A DNA stretch of 64,000 nt, from contig NW_020825541.1 of the NCBI RefSeq assembly GCF_003286085.1, forward strand, positions 1-64,000, given 5' to 3'. Position numbers and translations under genes: made by a program. Source of the stretch: Drosophila persimilis. Taxonomy: Eukaryota > Arthropoda > Insecta > Diptera > Drosophilidae. Below the pieces are notes generated by a model that worked only from the letters and a program-made list of their open reading frames with translations, did not search any database and was not told where the DNA came from. Below are positions 1 to 11,200 of this stretch, one piece after another; position 1 is the stretch's first letter; each line of letters opens with the position of its first letter.

Positions 1-1096
1 ACGTTGTGAGTTGCTGCGGACACCGCAACTCTAAGGTTATACCCGATACTAAGTCAGTATGGCTCTCCTCCGGCAGACGCCGCTAATATTTAACGACACG
101 ACAAAGAGTGCGTGCGAGAGAGACAGAAAATCAGTCTGAGCGTGACGTCGGGCGCTGCGTAGCCACTGCAAATTGATTTGTTCCTTTTGGCTAAAAAAAT
201 GGTCTGATCTGATCCAGATTCAGCAATCTAATAGATATGGTCATTATCTATGATTCTGCGTTTTTAGTTTTCTCAAATCTGCAATATTGTGGATGCAACA
301 GATTTTCGTCCTTTGTGGGGGCGGATGGGGGTGGGGCGAAATTCTGAGATATACGTTTTATAGTGACATCTTAAAGGAGTGTGTGCACCAAATTTGGTTA
401 CTCTAGCCTTAATAGTCTCTGAGATTTGTGGTTGCCTCAGATTTTCGTCCTTTGCGGTGGCGGAAGGGGGCGTGGCGAAATTTGGACAGGAAACGGTCAA
501 GGTCCGATATCACAGGAGTGTGGATACCAAATTTGGTTGCTCTGGCTTTTATAGGTTCTGAGATCCTTGAACTCATATTTTGCAATTGGCAAAACCGACC
601 ATGAAACCTGTGTGTTAGAGTGAGACAGAGCGAGAAAGAGTGAAATTGTTTTCGTGATTCTGGCTGTATTAATTATACGATCTGGTTTAGATTTTGCACT
701 CTAGAAGATATAGTCATCTTCTACGATTCTGCGTTTTTAGTTTTCTCGTATCGTCGAAATTGTGGATGCCACAGATTTTCGCCCTTTGTGGGGGCGGAAG
801 TGGGCGGGGCAAAGTTTTGAAATATTTTTGGAGCAGTGACATATCACAGAAGTCTGGATCCAAAACATCGTTGCTCTAGCTCTTATAGTCTTTGAGCATT
901 AGGCGCTGAAGGGGACGGACAGACGGACAGACGGACGGACGGACAGACAGACAGGGCTCAATCGACTCGGCTATTGATGCTGATCAAGAATATATATACT
1001 TTATAGGGTCGGAAACGATTCCTTCTGGACGTTACACACATCCACTTTTACCACAAATCTAATATACCCCAATACTCATTTTGAGTATCGGGTATA
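1..1096 (-). mobile_element. DINE-1-like / Helentron-associated element, copy A (3' tip cut by window edge)
   Basis: This is the first of ten related ~1.1-kb non-coding elements (A-J). Read on the minus strand, the full element starts with a palindrome (TATACCCGATACTCA ... GGGTATA). It continues with a (GTCTGTCC)-type microsatellite and three diverged blocks containing CACAAAGG-CGAAAATCTG. Near its 3' end it carries an inverted copy of the start, then a GAGTTG...CAACTC hairpin, and it ends in CCCCCTCG. Subterminal inverted repeats, a microsatellite core and a terminal hairpin are the known architecture of DINE-1/Helentron-associated elements. Copy A lies in a 412-like LTR fragment. The short ORFs inside (about 60-75 codons, repeated in every copy) are not genes. 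Confidence 0.85.
912..955. repeat. GGACAGAC microsatellite inside DINE-like copy A
   Basis: A run of GGACAGAC/GGACGGAC units. The same tract occurs at the equivalent place in other copies (for example 12838-12880, 32687-32753, 38169-38233, 42386-42440) with different unit numbers. It is the variable microsatellite core of the element. Copy J has lost nearly all of it. Confidence 0.8.
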
Positions 1097-1450
1097 ATTA
1101 AGAACAAAAACGACAATAAAAGAGATCGGAGGGTCGAGCCCCAACGATCCAGAAAAACGGATTGAACATCGATTTACACTAATATACATGCATACACACA
1201 TATATCTTCCCTCGCGCTCTCGCTGCCAACAGCGCTGAGCATATTCACACATATACATACTAACATATAAGAGATAAGAACACATAGTTCTGCCGTTCCG
1301 CTGCCGGCGTCACTGGCAGCGCAGCTCCGCGGCTTTTGGCTTACAAAAGCCCAAAACACAATTGTAAAATTCAGAACATAAACGACAATAAAAGAGATCG
1401 GAGGGTTGAGCCCCAACGATCCAGAAAAACGGATTGAACATCGATTTACA
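1097..1450 (+). mobile_element. Two partial 412/mdg1-like LTR ends, head to tail
   Basis: 1097-1175 is the last ~80 bp of an LTR ending in ATCGATTTACA. 1176-1450 is a second, longer piece that starts inside the LTR (CTAATATACATGC) and ends at the same ATCGATTTACA. A third LTR start, TGTAGTATGC, follows directly at 1451. The second piece has ~30 extra bases (around 1258-1288) compared with the LTR half at 15077-15307. Seen: repeated LTR ends in direct orientation. Inferred: remnants of tandem or recombined LTRs of one 412-like family. Confidence 0.7.
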
Positions 1451-1678
1451 TGTAGTATGCTCATATTAAAGTAAAGTAAAGCATTCATTATTACGAATAC
1501 CCACTGTACCGACGGTACTTAAAGAATACACACTGTAACACTTTGTTTCAGTGTTTACGTAACAATAAAGTCCCAGACATTCTGGGTGATCGTATTACGA
1601 TTCACTCAAGAATGCCTCGAGCGACCCAAGTGCAGCGTCAGCATGTTCCCATGACTTGACGGCACTAATATACATGCA
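1451..1678 (+). mobile_element. 412/mdg1-like LTR, 5' part
   Basis: It starts TGTAGTATGC, the same opening I remember for the 412 LTR, and contains AATAAA around 1564. It is interrupted at 1678 by gypsy-like provirus 1 and resumes at 15077, after the TGCA target duplication. The joined length, about 459 bp, is close to the 412 LTR length. The uninterrupted target can be read at 1176-1190, in the neighbouring partial LTR. Confidence 0.75.
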
Positions 1679-2210
1679 AATTAAATAACTGCGGTAGCGG
1701 ATTGTGTTTTTAAAAAGTTTTTATTTTACTTCGAACTTCACTGATATAGATTTAAGTAGAGGGTCACAAAGGAATTCCGGTCCAAGGGATTGCGCGATCT
1801 TAATATTTAGCTAGACTTTTCGGTGTCGCTGCTGGATCAAGACTGGTTTGAACTTTCTGATCTTTGCATCGTTGATCCCTTTCGGGAATCGTTTTTCTAT
1901 AAACATTTCAATTGATTTCGCCATCCCGAGTATTAGATTTCGTCATCCAAAGAGAGAACTGTAAAAGGCCTAAAGTGCAGGATCTGCAGAAAGCCGGGAG
2001 TGAGATTGTTTATGAGAAGCCGGGTGTGGGCAAACATTGGTTTTCCATTTAGGCGAGTGTCAAAGATTGGGATTGCGGCGGGGGCGCTTGAGATTGTACA
2101 TCTTAGAAATCAATTAGGCGGAGGCCCAAGATTGAAATTGTTTTCGTTTTGGAAAGCCAAAGATTGTTTACAACTCATATAAGAGCTCAATGGAATTGGG
2201 TACGTTAACT
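1679..2210 (-). repeat. 3' LTR of gypsy-like provirus 1
   Basis: 532 bp, on the minus strand AGTTAACG...TTTAATT. It matches 14541-15072 with about four substitutions (for example at 1791, 1904 and 1954). The short ORF inside it (about 60 codons) recurs in all four gypsy LTRs of the window only because the LTR is repeated. Confidence 0.9.
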
Positions 2211-2220
2211 CCCCCCATTC
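2211..2220 (-). other. Polypurine tract of gypsy-like provirus 1
   Basis: On the minus strand the bases GAATGGGGGG sit directly before the LTR start AGTTAACG. This is where plus-strand DNA synthesis is primed in LTR elements. The same tract precedes the 3' LTR of provirus 2. Confidence 0.85.
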
Positions 2221-3639
2221 TTAAATGTTTCGTCCCGATACATTTTGAAGTTCTGATAGAGCTCTAATTTCTTCTGACAGTATTTGAATGTTGCTTTCCA
2301 CTATTTCTTCTGACGGTATTCTTATTGATTTAATAAGTACAAATTTGGTTAATTTATAGCCGAAGTAAAATAACATTAACAATATCAAAATGATTAAAAA
2401 TAATGTTGTTAATGGTAAGGCCGTATTACCTAATGTTATAAGGGGATTTAAAATATTAACATTATCAAAAGAAAATTGCTTATCATTCGATTGTATATAA
2501 TCAACTAATTCAAAATCGCTATATCTATGATGCGATATATATCTTAGAATTTTACCCTTATCATTTATGTGGGTTATATTATTTATTACAATTGTGTTGT
2601 TGAATATAAGGAGATACGATCCTAACAAAGTAATATTGTCTACGATATTTTTGCCTGAAACTAATATGGCACCATCCTGAATGATGTCTATTTCTTTGTT
2701 TTTTTCCCTTTTTTTAGTGCAGTTGGCTTTAAAGCCATTAAGTAAATTGGTGAAACAGGTACTCTTTAAATTTATTTGTGCGTAATTGTTAAAAGTTTCA
2801 CTTTTAAAATTTTTCATTAAATATTTCTCCTTACATTCACAAACTTTTTCACTTATAACTAACATTCCATCATTTTGTGAGATGGCTCTTGCATGGTAAA
2901 ACTTGCAAATATCTTTAATTTGAGGATATTTTATGTAAATGATTATTAAATCTGCATTTCGAATTATTTTAACCGTTGCAATGTCCAGCAGATCAGACAG
3001 TTCAACATTATGTTTTTCATGCTTATAAATGTCCTCTATTTCGTTTTTATTTAAAATTTTTGTATTGAAAATGTTTACTTTTAAGAGGGTAATGGTATCA
3101 ACTAAATTTAGTAGGTCAAAAGTTATTAATTTTAAACGATGCTTTCTCAGTATCGTTTCTTCATTGAAGATGACATTTTTTAATGAATTTGATAGCAGTT
3201 CAATTTCTTTGAAAAATTTGGAATTTATTACAAATTGTTTATTATTATTTTCAGTTAATTCATTTACTTTATTTTGTATTTTCAAAAAGTCGTCATGATC
3301 AGGGCTGCCTGCTATCCATTTCCAAATGGTACCTAATTCATTTATTCCCCTTTCATTCCGTTTTGGATCTAATTCTGAAATCATTAATTTTAATAGACTT
3401 AAGTCCATTGATATTTCCCACTCATCGTCTGAATTAATTGATTTGTTGACATATTTGGATTCTTTATCAATTATCTCTCTATAAAAACTCAAATTAGTAA
3501 TATGGAAAAGTTCAGCGTATGTTTCATAAGTGTAAACGTCTCTGTCGTCTTTGAGCAATAGATAGTCACTATGCGTATAGTCAATTACTTCCGAAGTCGT
3601 CAATATAACAAAAGTCAGTATTAGTATATTCGCATACAT
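2221..3639 (-). CDS. env: Envelope glycoprotein of gypsy-like errantivirus, 472 aa, intact
   Basis: The gene encodes an errantiviral envelope protein, the class related to baculovirus F proteins, which mediates membrane fusion. Seen: a hydrophobic N-terminal segment (residues 1-17, signal peptide). An RNER site follows at about 94-97, fitting a furin-type cleavage. A tryptophan-containing, glycine-flanked segment right after it fits a fusion peptide. The C-terminal half has several cysteines. One strong membrane segment lies near residues 408-427, with a ~45-residue cytoplasmic tail. The ORF begins with ATG 17 nt past the end of integrase and ends at the polypurine tract; in this family env is made from a spliced RNA. 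It has no stop or frameshift, although gag and pol of the same copy are broken. It is about 97% identical by eye to the env of provirus 2. Confidence 0.9.
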   Translation of the reverse strand: MYANILILTFVILTTSEVIDYTHSDYLLLKDDRDVYTYETYAELFHITNLSFYREIIDKESKYVNKSINSDDEWEISMDLSLLKLMISELDPKRNERGINELGTIWKWIAGSPDHDDFLKIQNKVNELTENNNKQFVINSKFFKEIELLSNSLKNVIFNEETILRKHRLKLITFDLLNLVDTITLLKVNIFNTKILNKNEIEDIYKHEKHNVELSDLLDIATVKIIRNADLIIIYIKYPQIKDICKFYHARAISQNDGMLVISEKVCECKEKYLMKNFKSETFNNYAQINLKSTCFTNLLNGFKANCTKKREKNKEIDIIQDGAILVSGKNIVDNITLLGSYLLIFNNTIVINNITHINDKGKILRYISHHRYSDFELVDYIQSNDKQFSFDNVNILNPLITLGNTALPLTTLFLIILILLMLFYFGYKLTKFVLIKSIRIPSEEIVESNIQILSEEIRALSELQNVSGRNI

Positions 3640-3655
3640 TTTCTGGAAAAAATAT

Positions 3656-4105
3656 TTAATATTTGATGTTATCTTTATGTATAATTCTGTTTCTATTGTT
3701 GATTATAATTTTATTCGGTCGATTTTCCTTAACTACCTGCTTTTTGTATCGGGATTGAAGTTTATTTCTTTCCCCGAATTTCTTTTCATAAACTACTTCT
3801 CCTATTTTATAATCTTTTTCTCTTCTATCTTTGTTATGTAGCTTAAGCATTTTGGTCTGAGCTACCTTAAGTAATATTGGATTATGTTTGTGTTCTATTT
3901 TGTTATACAATATGTCATATGGCATTTGATTGGTCGTTGAATGTATCGTCAGGTTATATTTCAGTGCCGCCCTTATTATTATTTCTGAATAATCTGTTAG
4001 ATTTAGTTCATCCTTGATGCACCGCGCTATTTCTGTTAGTGTGGAATGTACCCTTTCTACCTGACCATTTGAGGTGCTGTGTCTGGGATCAGCATAATAA
4101 ATAGT
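3656..4105 (-). pseudogene. pol: Integrase C-terminal part, out of frame with the rest of pol
   Basis: This is the end of the integrase region of provirus 1. It contains the third catalytic residue region (SNGQVERVH, on the minus strand about 4045-4075) and a basic C-terminal tail. The same stretch in provirus 2 shows it should follow directly from the reading frame ending at 4105. Here a 4-nt deletion in a CATTCAT repeat puts it in another frame, so the encoded integrase would lack its catalytic glutamate. Confidence 0.8.
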
Positions 4106-7056
4106 TAAGTTACTTCTTTGTATGATCTAAATTGTGCTGAAGTAAAGCTTGGTTCGTTGTCAGTCATTAATGATGTTGCTAACGGAAAGTGTTGCAAAAT
4201 TTCCATTACCTTATTTTCAATGTTTAATTTACTTTGAATTTCCTTGACCACCAAGTATTTAGAATAAGAATCTATACAAGTTATGAATGTTAGGTTTTGG
4301 GCATAGTATATGTCTAAGTGTAATTGATCTCCTTCTTTTGCTGGAATGGGAGCTTCCCCAATTGGAATTTTTACAGGGTGTCTGTGATATTTGTTTTTGT
4401 TACAGATCTCACAATTTTGTATATATTCTTTTAATTTTTTGTGCAGGTTTGGCCAATAATACAGCTTAGTTATTTGTTTGTAATTTTCTTCTAGTCCTCT
4501 ATGGGCTCTGCAATGTGTTTCTTCTATAATTATAGCTTTATCTTCTGAATTTACTACATCTTGGAGGAACTTTCTCGTGAAGAGAAATTTATTTATGAAG
4601 TTTTCCTTTAGCTTATTTTGGATAAGGTATAAATCTTCTAAAGTGCAGTGTATTCCTGTGGTTAAGTGAGGCTGAATAAATTCTTTTAAAATGATTAGCA
4701 GATTGTCAACCGTATCAAATTCAATAATATGTCGGGTATTTTCATAAACTCTTACTAACTCATGAACTGTGAATCTCCCTTGCGCTAATAGTAGCTGCTG
4801 TTTAAATTGGTTTAGAGGCTTGCTAGTCTCTTGAATGACGTTTTCAAAACTACTCTCTGCTGAATGCTGAGTATTTATGTCTGATTCTGATTCTGTCTGG
4901 TCGACATCACTATCTGTCATATGATTTATTTTTATCCGAGATAAAGCGTCCGCTACTACGTTAGTTGAGCCTGGCTTATAAATGAAACTTGTGAAACTTT
5001 CTATGAAGTAATACCAACGTTTCATTTCAACATTTGGATTTTTTTGCGACATTGCAAAGGACAAAGGTTGGTGATCTGTATGTATTTCAATTCCACTCAT
5101 TCCGTATAAATAATTTCGCAAATTTTTTAATGCCCATACAATAGCTAATAATTCTTTTTTATTAGTAGCATATAATTGCTCGGTTTTACTTAAAGTTTTA
5201 GAAATAAATGTTATGGGATTCCCATCTTGCGACAAAACTGCACCTATTGCTATGTCCGATGCATCTGTGGTTAATGTGAATTTTTTATTGTAATCTGGTT
5301 GTACTAATTCAATATGTGCTATTAAACTGTCCTTTAAATTATTAAATGCTCCAATTGCTGGTTCATCCAGCTGTATTAATGTTTTCTTGGATGCCCTTCG
5401 TGAAACTTTCCCATTTACTCCGCTCAGATATTTTGTTAAAGGTTTGGCAATTGTGGCATAATTTCGGACAAATTTTCTGTAATACCCTGTTAGTCCTAAG
5501 AAGCTACGTAGCTCTCTGATATTTTTAGGAATTGGATAGTTTTGTATTGTGGAGATTTTGTCTGGATGTGTTTTAATGATATTTTGGGAAACAATGTATC
5601 CCAGAAATTTGGTTTCCAATTGAAAGAATTTAGACTTTTCTAGTGAAGTTTTCATGTTAGCGTTTTGCAATATCTGTATTATATGAATTAGATCTTTATA
5701 ATGTTGTTCTATAGTTTTTGAAAATATTATTATATCGTCCATATAAACGTGACAAGTTTTCCCAACTTGTTCTCTAAGTATATCGTCCATTGCCCTTTGG
5801 AAAATTCTGGGAGCGTTCGTCAATCCCATAGGCATTCTTAGAAATTCATATTTGCCGTTATTTATGGAAAAAGATGTTTTTTCAATATCTGATTCCCTCA
5901 TTAAAATCTGATAGAAACCTGACTCTAAATCAATGGCCGAGAAATATTTCGCTTTACCTAAATTGGCAAGGATTACTGAAGGATCTTGCATAGGGTATCT
6001 ATCCGGTATGGTGTTTTCATTAAGTTTCTTAAAGTCTATTACTAATCTATGCTTAGGAGTTCCGTCCTCATTTACTCCCTTCTTTGGTACTACTATTACC
6101 GGTGAATTATATGGGCTTTTACTAGGTCTGATTATACCTTCATCTAACATTTTACTTATTTCGTTATTAACGAAATCGTTAACCGAATAAGCGTATGGAT
6201 ACTGCTTGCCATATACCGGTCTATCGTGTTCAGTGTTAATCTCTCCTTTTATATCCGTTCTGAACGTTAACTGTAAATTTATATTGGCATGGTCTTCTTC
6301 GATGATAGATACCATTTTCTCTCTGAGATTTTCTAAATTGTCCTCTTTGTAGGTTATTGTGTTATACAATTTCATTTTTTTCAATTCAGAATTTGCATAA
6401 TTTTGAATGTCGGATATTTCTACGACGGCGCGTTCAGGATTTTTGCATCCCAAACTTTTAAATTGTTCATTGTCGGATAATTCAACGACGGCGTGTTCAG
6501 GATTCTTTAATCCCAAACTATTCGAACTTCTAATGTCGGATAATTCAACGACGGCGGGTTCAGGATATTTTAATCCCAAACTATTGACGGATAATTCTTC
6601 GTCGGCGTGCTCAGGATTTTTTGATCCCAAGCTATATAAACTTCCTTCTACCTTTACTGAATCGCTTTTCATTTCTTTTTCTTCTTCAAAATATTTTTTA
6701 ATTATATATTCCTTCAACGGAAGGATGGTTTTTCCTTCTATAAAGGTTAATTTGTTTAAAGAAAGGACCTCGTCGTATATTAGTTTCTCCTCATTGTCTT
6801 TATAACTTAAAGTCCCCTTTCCTGTATCAATAACCGCTCCGATTTTCTTTAATAGGTTAAATCCTATTAGTAAATCTGCCTCCATTCCATCTATTTCATA
6901 AAACACTTGCTTTGTGTTGAAAATAGTTATATTATGGAAATATTTAATTATTAAAAACCCATTCACTGTAGCAACTTTCTTATAAATTGGTAATTCTTTT
7001 TTATTTTCGTAAATTCCTTTTTTTATATAACAGGAAGTTGCTCCCGTATCTATCAA
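4105..7056 (-). CDS. pol: Gypsy-like pro-pol: protease, reverse transcriptase, RNase H, integrase (frameshifted end)
   Basis: Domains in order. The aspartic protease (DTGATS) is at the very start. A spacer made of four ~21-residue repeats with the core SLG-KNPEHAVVELSD follows. The reverse transcriptase has YMDD near residue 437. RNase H has TDAS near 598. The integrase zinc domain (H-H-C-C) lies around 845-890 and the first two core aspartates at about 912 and 963. The frame then runs into a stop because of a 4-nt deletion (see 3656-4105). No ATG opens this frame, as expected for expression by frameshifting from gag; 7056 is only the first alternative codon. It is the best preserved pol of the two gypsy copies, but its integrase is incomplete. 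Confidence 0.88.
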   Translation of the reverse strand: MIDTGATSCYIKKGIYENKKELPIYKKVATVNGFLIIKYFHNITIFNTKQVFYEIDGMEADLLIGFNLLKKIGAVIDTGKGTLSYKDNEEKLIYDEVLSLNKLTFIEGKTILPLKEYIIKKYFEEEKEMKSDSVKVEGSLYSLGSKNPEHADEELSVNSLGLKYPEPAVVELSDIRSSNSLGLKNPEHAVVELSDNEQFKSLGCKNPERAVVEISDIQNYANSELKKMKLYNTITYKEDNLENLREKMVSIIEEDHANINLQLTFRTDIKGEINTEHDRPVYGKQYPYAYSVNDFVNNEISKMLDEGIIRPSKSPYNSPVIVVPKKGVNEDGTPKHRLVIDFKKLNENTIPDRYPMQDPSVILANLGKAKYFSAIDLESGFYQILMRESDIEKTSFSINNGKYEFLRMPMGLTNAPRIFQRAMDDILREQVGKTCHVYMDDIIIFSKTIEQHYKDLIHIIQILQNANMKTSLEKSKFFQLETKFLGYIVSQNIIKTHPDKISTIQNYPIPKNIRELRSFLGLTGYYRKFVRNYATIAKPLTKYLSGVNGKVSRRASKKTLIQLDEPAIGAFNNLKDSLIAHIELVQPDYNKKFTLTTDASDIAIGAVLSQDGNPITFISKTLSKTEQLYATNKKELLAIVWALKNLRNYLYGMSGIEIHTDHQPLSFAMSQKNPNVEMKRWYYFIESFTSFIYKPGSTNVVADALSRIKINHMTDSDVDQTESESDINTQHSAESSFENVIQETSKPLNQFKQQLLLAQGRFTVHELVRVYENTRHIIEFDTVDNLLIILKEFIQPHLTTGIHCTLEDLYLIQNKLKENFINKFLFTRKFLQDVVNSEDKAIIIEETHCRAHRGLEENYKQITKLYYWPNLHKKLKEYIQNCEICNKNKYHRHPVKIPIGEAPIPAKEGDQLHLDIYYAQNLTFITCIDSYSKYLVVKEIQSKLNIENKVMEILQHFPLATSLMTDNEPSFTSAQFRSYKEVT
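6407..6640 (-). repeat. In-frame tandem repeat in pol spacer, 4 units
   Basis: Four ~63-bp units between protease and reverse transcriptase encode variants of NSLGLKNPEHAVVELSD. Provirus 2 has five units at 34000-34285. The unit length is a multiple of three, so copy number changes keep the frame open. Confidence 0.85.
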
Positions 7057-7109
7057 AACTTTTAATTCTCTGTTTATTTTTCTGTCTACTCTTTTTAGGT
7101 AGGGCAGAC

Positions 7110-7491
7110 CTACTTCGGGGGCTGATCTAAAAAATGAGCCTCCTCAATGTTATTTATCCTCATTGCTTTATTAGCCGGTTGTTCCGACATTTCGTTTAGC
7201 TTTCGTTTCTGCGCTTGATTGTCGTTAGACTGATTATTCGGTACTACGTTTGCCCTGAAATGCTGGGCTTGGCTATAATTGTTATTAGTTCTCCTATAAT
7301 AACCGTTAGTATTCTTCCGATAATTTCTATTGTTATTATTTCCCCTGAATTGATTGCTGTTCTGTCGGTTCCGGATTTGTATCGATTCGTCTACCTCCAT
7401 TGGTTCTGGGGCCTGATTTTGTTGTCTATTACCCAAGAAATAGGGTTGTCCCCAAGACATGTTATTCCTCTGCAAATCCCTTTTTTGGTCG
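7110..7491 (-). pseudogene. gag: gag C-terminal part of provirus 1
   Basis: The asparagine- and arginine-rich C-terminal third of the gypsy-like Gag. It has no CCHC knuckle, which is normal for gypsy-type errantiviruses. The frame is open and ends just before the pol region. It is cut at 7491 by the copia-like element and continues at 12447. The apparent ORF running on to 7643 is Gag fused by chance to antisense copia-like LTR. Confidence 0.85.
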
Positions 7492-7695
7492 TGTTCAAAG
7501 TGACCGCCACGATAATTAGATATTGATCTGTAACAACACTGCGCATGTGCCCTGCTGCATATCGATGTTCTCATATCGATATTCTGTATATCGATGTTCC
7601 CTTTTCGGTGTCTCTCTCTTGCGTATGTTACTCGGAAGCACATATAATTCTGTATACTGATATTCTGCTGTCTTACAAATAAAATAACTTTAACA
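7492..7695 (+). repeat. 5' LTR of copia-like element
   Basis: 204 bp, TGTTCAAAGTG...TTTAACA. It contains AATAAA near 7679, and a CATATCGAT-type motif is repeated three times at about 7557-7595. It appears identical to 12243-12446. Confidence 0.92.
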
Positions 7696-7711
7696 GGTTA
7701 TGGGCCCAGAC
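7696..7711 (+). other. Primer binding site, half initiator tRNA-Met
   Basis: GGTTATGGGCCCAGAC follows the LTR directly. This is the copia/1731 style of priming, which uses an internal fragment of initiator tRNA-Met rather than its 3' end. Confidence 0.85.
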
Positions 7712-8240
7712 ACCAATTCACCCAGAAACAGTATAAAACAGAAACAGTGAGAAACAATAAACATTGTTTGGTGCTTAGTGAAAAGCAGTGCTAAAAAATG
7801 GCATAGACTCATTGGGGTTATGTGTGTACATAGAAAGGCAAAAGAACAAGTTGAACAAATTCAACGGAGATTCGCATTGTGTTTTTTGATTAGAATTTTG
7901 CAGCGAATCGGACCGTTGCCGTGGTTTAAAGTCCAAAATAAAGCAGTCCCAACGGATCAAGAAACACAAAAGCGAACGGAGACTCAAGTGTGTATACCAA
8001 AAAGTGCGTATGCCAAGCCGCACAAAACGGCGAGTGTGTATACCCAAAAGTGTGTATACCAAGGCATAGAAAATCGCGAGTGTGTGTGTGTAAATAGCAA
8101 CTCGGAGGGATACTTAAAAGAAAACGAAAAAAAAAAAAACAAAAGAAAGACACGGACAACAGTATTGTCGTCGTAGTTGCTTTGTGCATGAGACGATCGA
8201 CAGTTACAAATTTTGCACTGTGGGACAATAAGTATAAAAA
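7712..8240 (+). other. Untranslated leader of copia-like element
   Basis: About 530 bp between the primer site and the gag-pol start. There is no convincing gene in it; ORFs on either strand are short and have no recognisable domain. GTGTATACCAAA-type motifs recur between 7987 and 8090, and an A-rich stretch lies around 8125-8150. Confidence 0.6.
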
Positions 8241-11200
8241 ATGAGTGGAAATATGAATTTCAATATTGAGAAACTGGACGAAAACAATTATAGCACATGG
8301 GAAGTTTTGATGAGAAGTGTTCTCATACAAAATGATTTGTGGCCAATCGTCAGTGGTAAAATTGAGCTTAGTGAAAGTGCAACAAGTGAGCAACGTGCAG
8401 CTTTTGAACTAAAGGATCAAAAGGCGTTGGCGTCAATTTTACTTTGTGTTAAATCGACCCAACTAAACAATATTAAAAATTGTGTATCGTCGTCACAGGC
8501 ATGGCAAAAGCTAAATAAAATTCACAGGCCAAGCGGACCAGCAAGGGTAGTGTTTTTAATTAAACAATTGTTGACGTTAAAAATGTCGGATGGTATAAGT
8601 GCACAGGAATATTTGCGGAAATTCCAGGTGGTACACGAGGCTTTAGCAGAGGTCAACATAAAGGTTGATGAAAAGATCTTATCAGTTGTGTTGCTAAATG
8701 GTTTGCCTAAATCGTATGAAAGTTTTGTTGTTGCGATTGAGACGCGAGATGATTTGCCGAGCTTGAGCATGCTAAAAATAAAAATTTCTGAAGAAGCGAA
8801 TAGGCAGGAAGATAGCATTAGCAAGGAAATTACAAGTAGCGCGGAACTACACGTCAGTTATGACAACAACAATTTTAAGAAAAACTTTAAGAAGGGCAAA
8901 AAGTGTTTTAAGTGCGGAAAGGAAGGCCATTTTAAATCGGAATGCCGTGCTAAAAGCAAGCAGGAAGGAGCAAACAACAAGGGCGCAAACAGTAAAAGCG
9001 GGGAAAGATTGGGTACAATGCTTTGCGTAACCGAATATGACAAAGTGGAACCAGAAAAATATGTACCAATCCTAAGTTTAGCTAAGCCGAATGACCAGAT
9101 GTTAAATGCATGGTGCATAGACAGTGGCGCAACGGCGCATCTATGTTGTGACAAGGAACGCTTTGTGTCGTTCACGGAAGATAATCAAAAAGTATTTTTA
9201 GCCGGCGGTAAATCACTTATTGCTGAAGGGCATGGAACTGTTCAAGTAAAGTTCGGTGATAGATCCGTTACGATGGAAAATGTTATCTTGGTACCAGATT
9301 TGCAGTACAATTTTATATCGGTCACAAAACTATTAAAACATGGAAAAAAAGTTGTGTTTGAGAAAAATCAAGCGATGATTTTTGAAAACGGAAAAATAGT
9401 TATAAAGGCACATCTGGAAAATGGATTGTTTATGGTTCAGGACAATCAGGAAAAGTGTATGAACATTGTAAATGTTGAGGCAGATGCATTCAAATGGCAC
9501 AATAGGTTCGGACATGTACATTTTGACGCATTAAAGGAAATGGTTAACAAGGAGATGGTAATAGGTCTCAAGGGCATATACAAGCCAAAACAAGTGTGTG
9601 CAACATGCGCAAAAAGTAAAATTTGCGTGCAACCATTTCAATCGAGCACAAACAGGTCAAAGGGCGTTCTAGACTTAATACATACTGATGTATGCGGTCC
9701 AATGCAAAAGCAGTCAATGGGAGGCAATCGATATTTCGCCACATTTATTGATGATTGTTCAAGATATGTATCAGTAAGTTTCCTAAAAACCAAAGATCAG
9801 GTTTTCGAGGCTTTTAAAGAATTTAAGAGTCAAGTTGAGTGCCAAACTGGGAGAAAAGTCAAGGTTTTACAAAGCGACAATGGCCGAGAATACATATCAA
9901 GCGTTTTTGACAATTACCTAAACCAAAATGGAATAAAGCGAAACTTAACAGTGCCATATACACCTCAACAAAACGGAGTTGCAGAAAGGGCCAACAGAAC
10001 ATTGGTAGAAATGGCAAGAAGTATGCTGCTGCATGCTGGGTTGAGTGAATGCTATTGGGCAGAAGCGATTCGAACTGCCACGTATTTGCGAAATAGAGTG
10101 GCAAGCAGCTGCTTGAGCGGGGTGACACCTTTTGAAATATGGACAGGTCGAAAGCCAGTGGTATCGCATTTAAGAGTTTTTGGCTCAGTAGCGATAGCTC
10201 TAGATAAAACAAAGAAATCAAAGTTCGCACAGAAAGGCTTAGAGTATATAATGGTGGGCTACTCGGATACGGCCAAAGCATACCGTTTGGTCAGTAAAGA
10301 AACCAGGAAACTCGTAGAGAGTAGGGATGTCATTTTTGTAGAACCTGAAGGGGGCAAACTAGATGCATCATGTTCCAATGACATATCATCAATTGAGGTT
10401 CAAGAAAACCAGAACGCTGAACCCGAAATGGATAGCGAGCAATTTAAAGATCCAGAAAATGAGCCAGAAAATCAGGAGGAGATTAGGTCTAGTAATGACA
10501 TTCTTGTAATTCCAGAACCAATAAGAGGACCAGGACGCCCAACCATAGTACGGACGGGCAAACCAGGACGACCAAGGAAGCAGTATCATATGCTCAATGC
10601 GATACTGGCAGCAGACGTACAAGTTCCACAAAACTACGCACAAGCTGAACGGTCTACTGAAGGCGAGATATGGAAAGCATCAATGAAGGACGAGTACGAA
10701 TCTCTCGTGAAGAACGGCACGTGGTCGCTTACTAAATTGCCTAGCGGGAAAAAGTCCATTGGATGCAGATGGGTTTACGCAGTTAAGTCCAATCCGGATG
10801 GAAGCGTGAACAGGCTCAAATCACGTCTGGTGGCGAAAGGTTGTAGCCAACGCTACGGGATCGACTACACGGAAACATTTGCACCAGTTGTACGCCACGC
10901 AACTATCAGGTTGATAATTGCACTTGCAGTCGAACATGGTCTCCACCTACATCAAATGGATGTTGTCACGGCGTATCTCAACGGCGAATTGGAAGATGAG
11001 GTTTTTATGAGACAACCTGAGGGCTTCATCAGCGAAGTTCACCCAAATCACGTTTTGAGGCTTCACAAAAGTATATATGGCCTAAAACAATCAGGAAGAG
11101 TGTGGAACTCTACGTTGGATGCAACGCTGAGACGCATTGGTTTTATACCGACTGTCAACGAACCCTGTCTGTATCGTAAGCCAGGTAAAAATATGTGTCT

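Noticed and set aside
273-879. Short ORFs of 60-75 codons repeated in every DINE-like copy
   Set aside because: They recur only because the element is repeated, lie on both strands over the same bases and show no domain or consistent start context.
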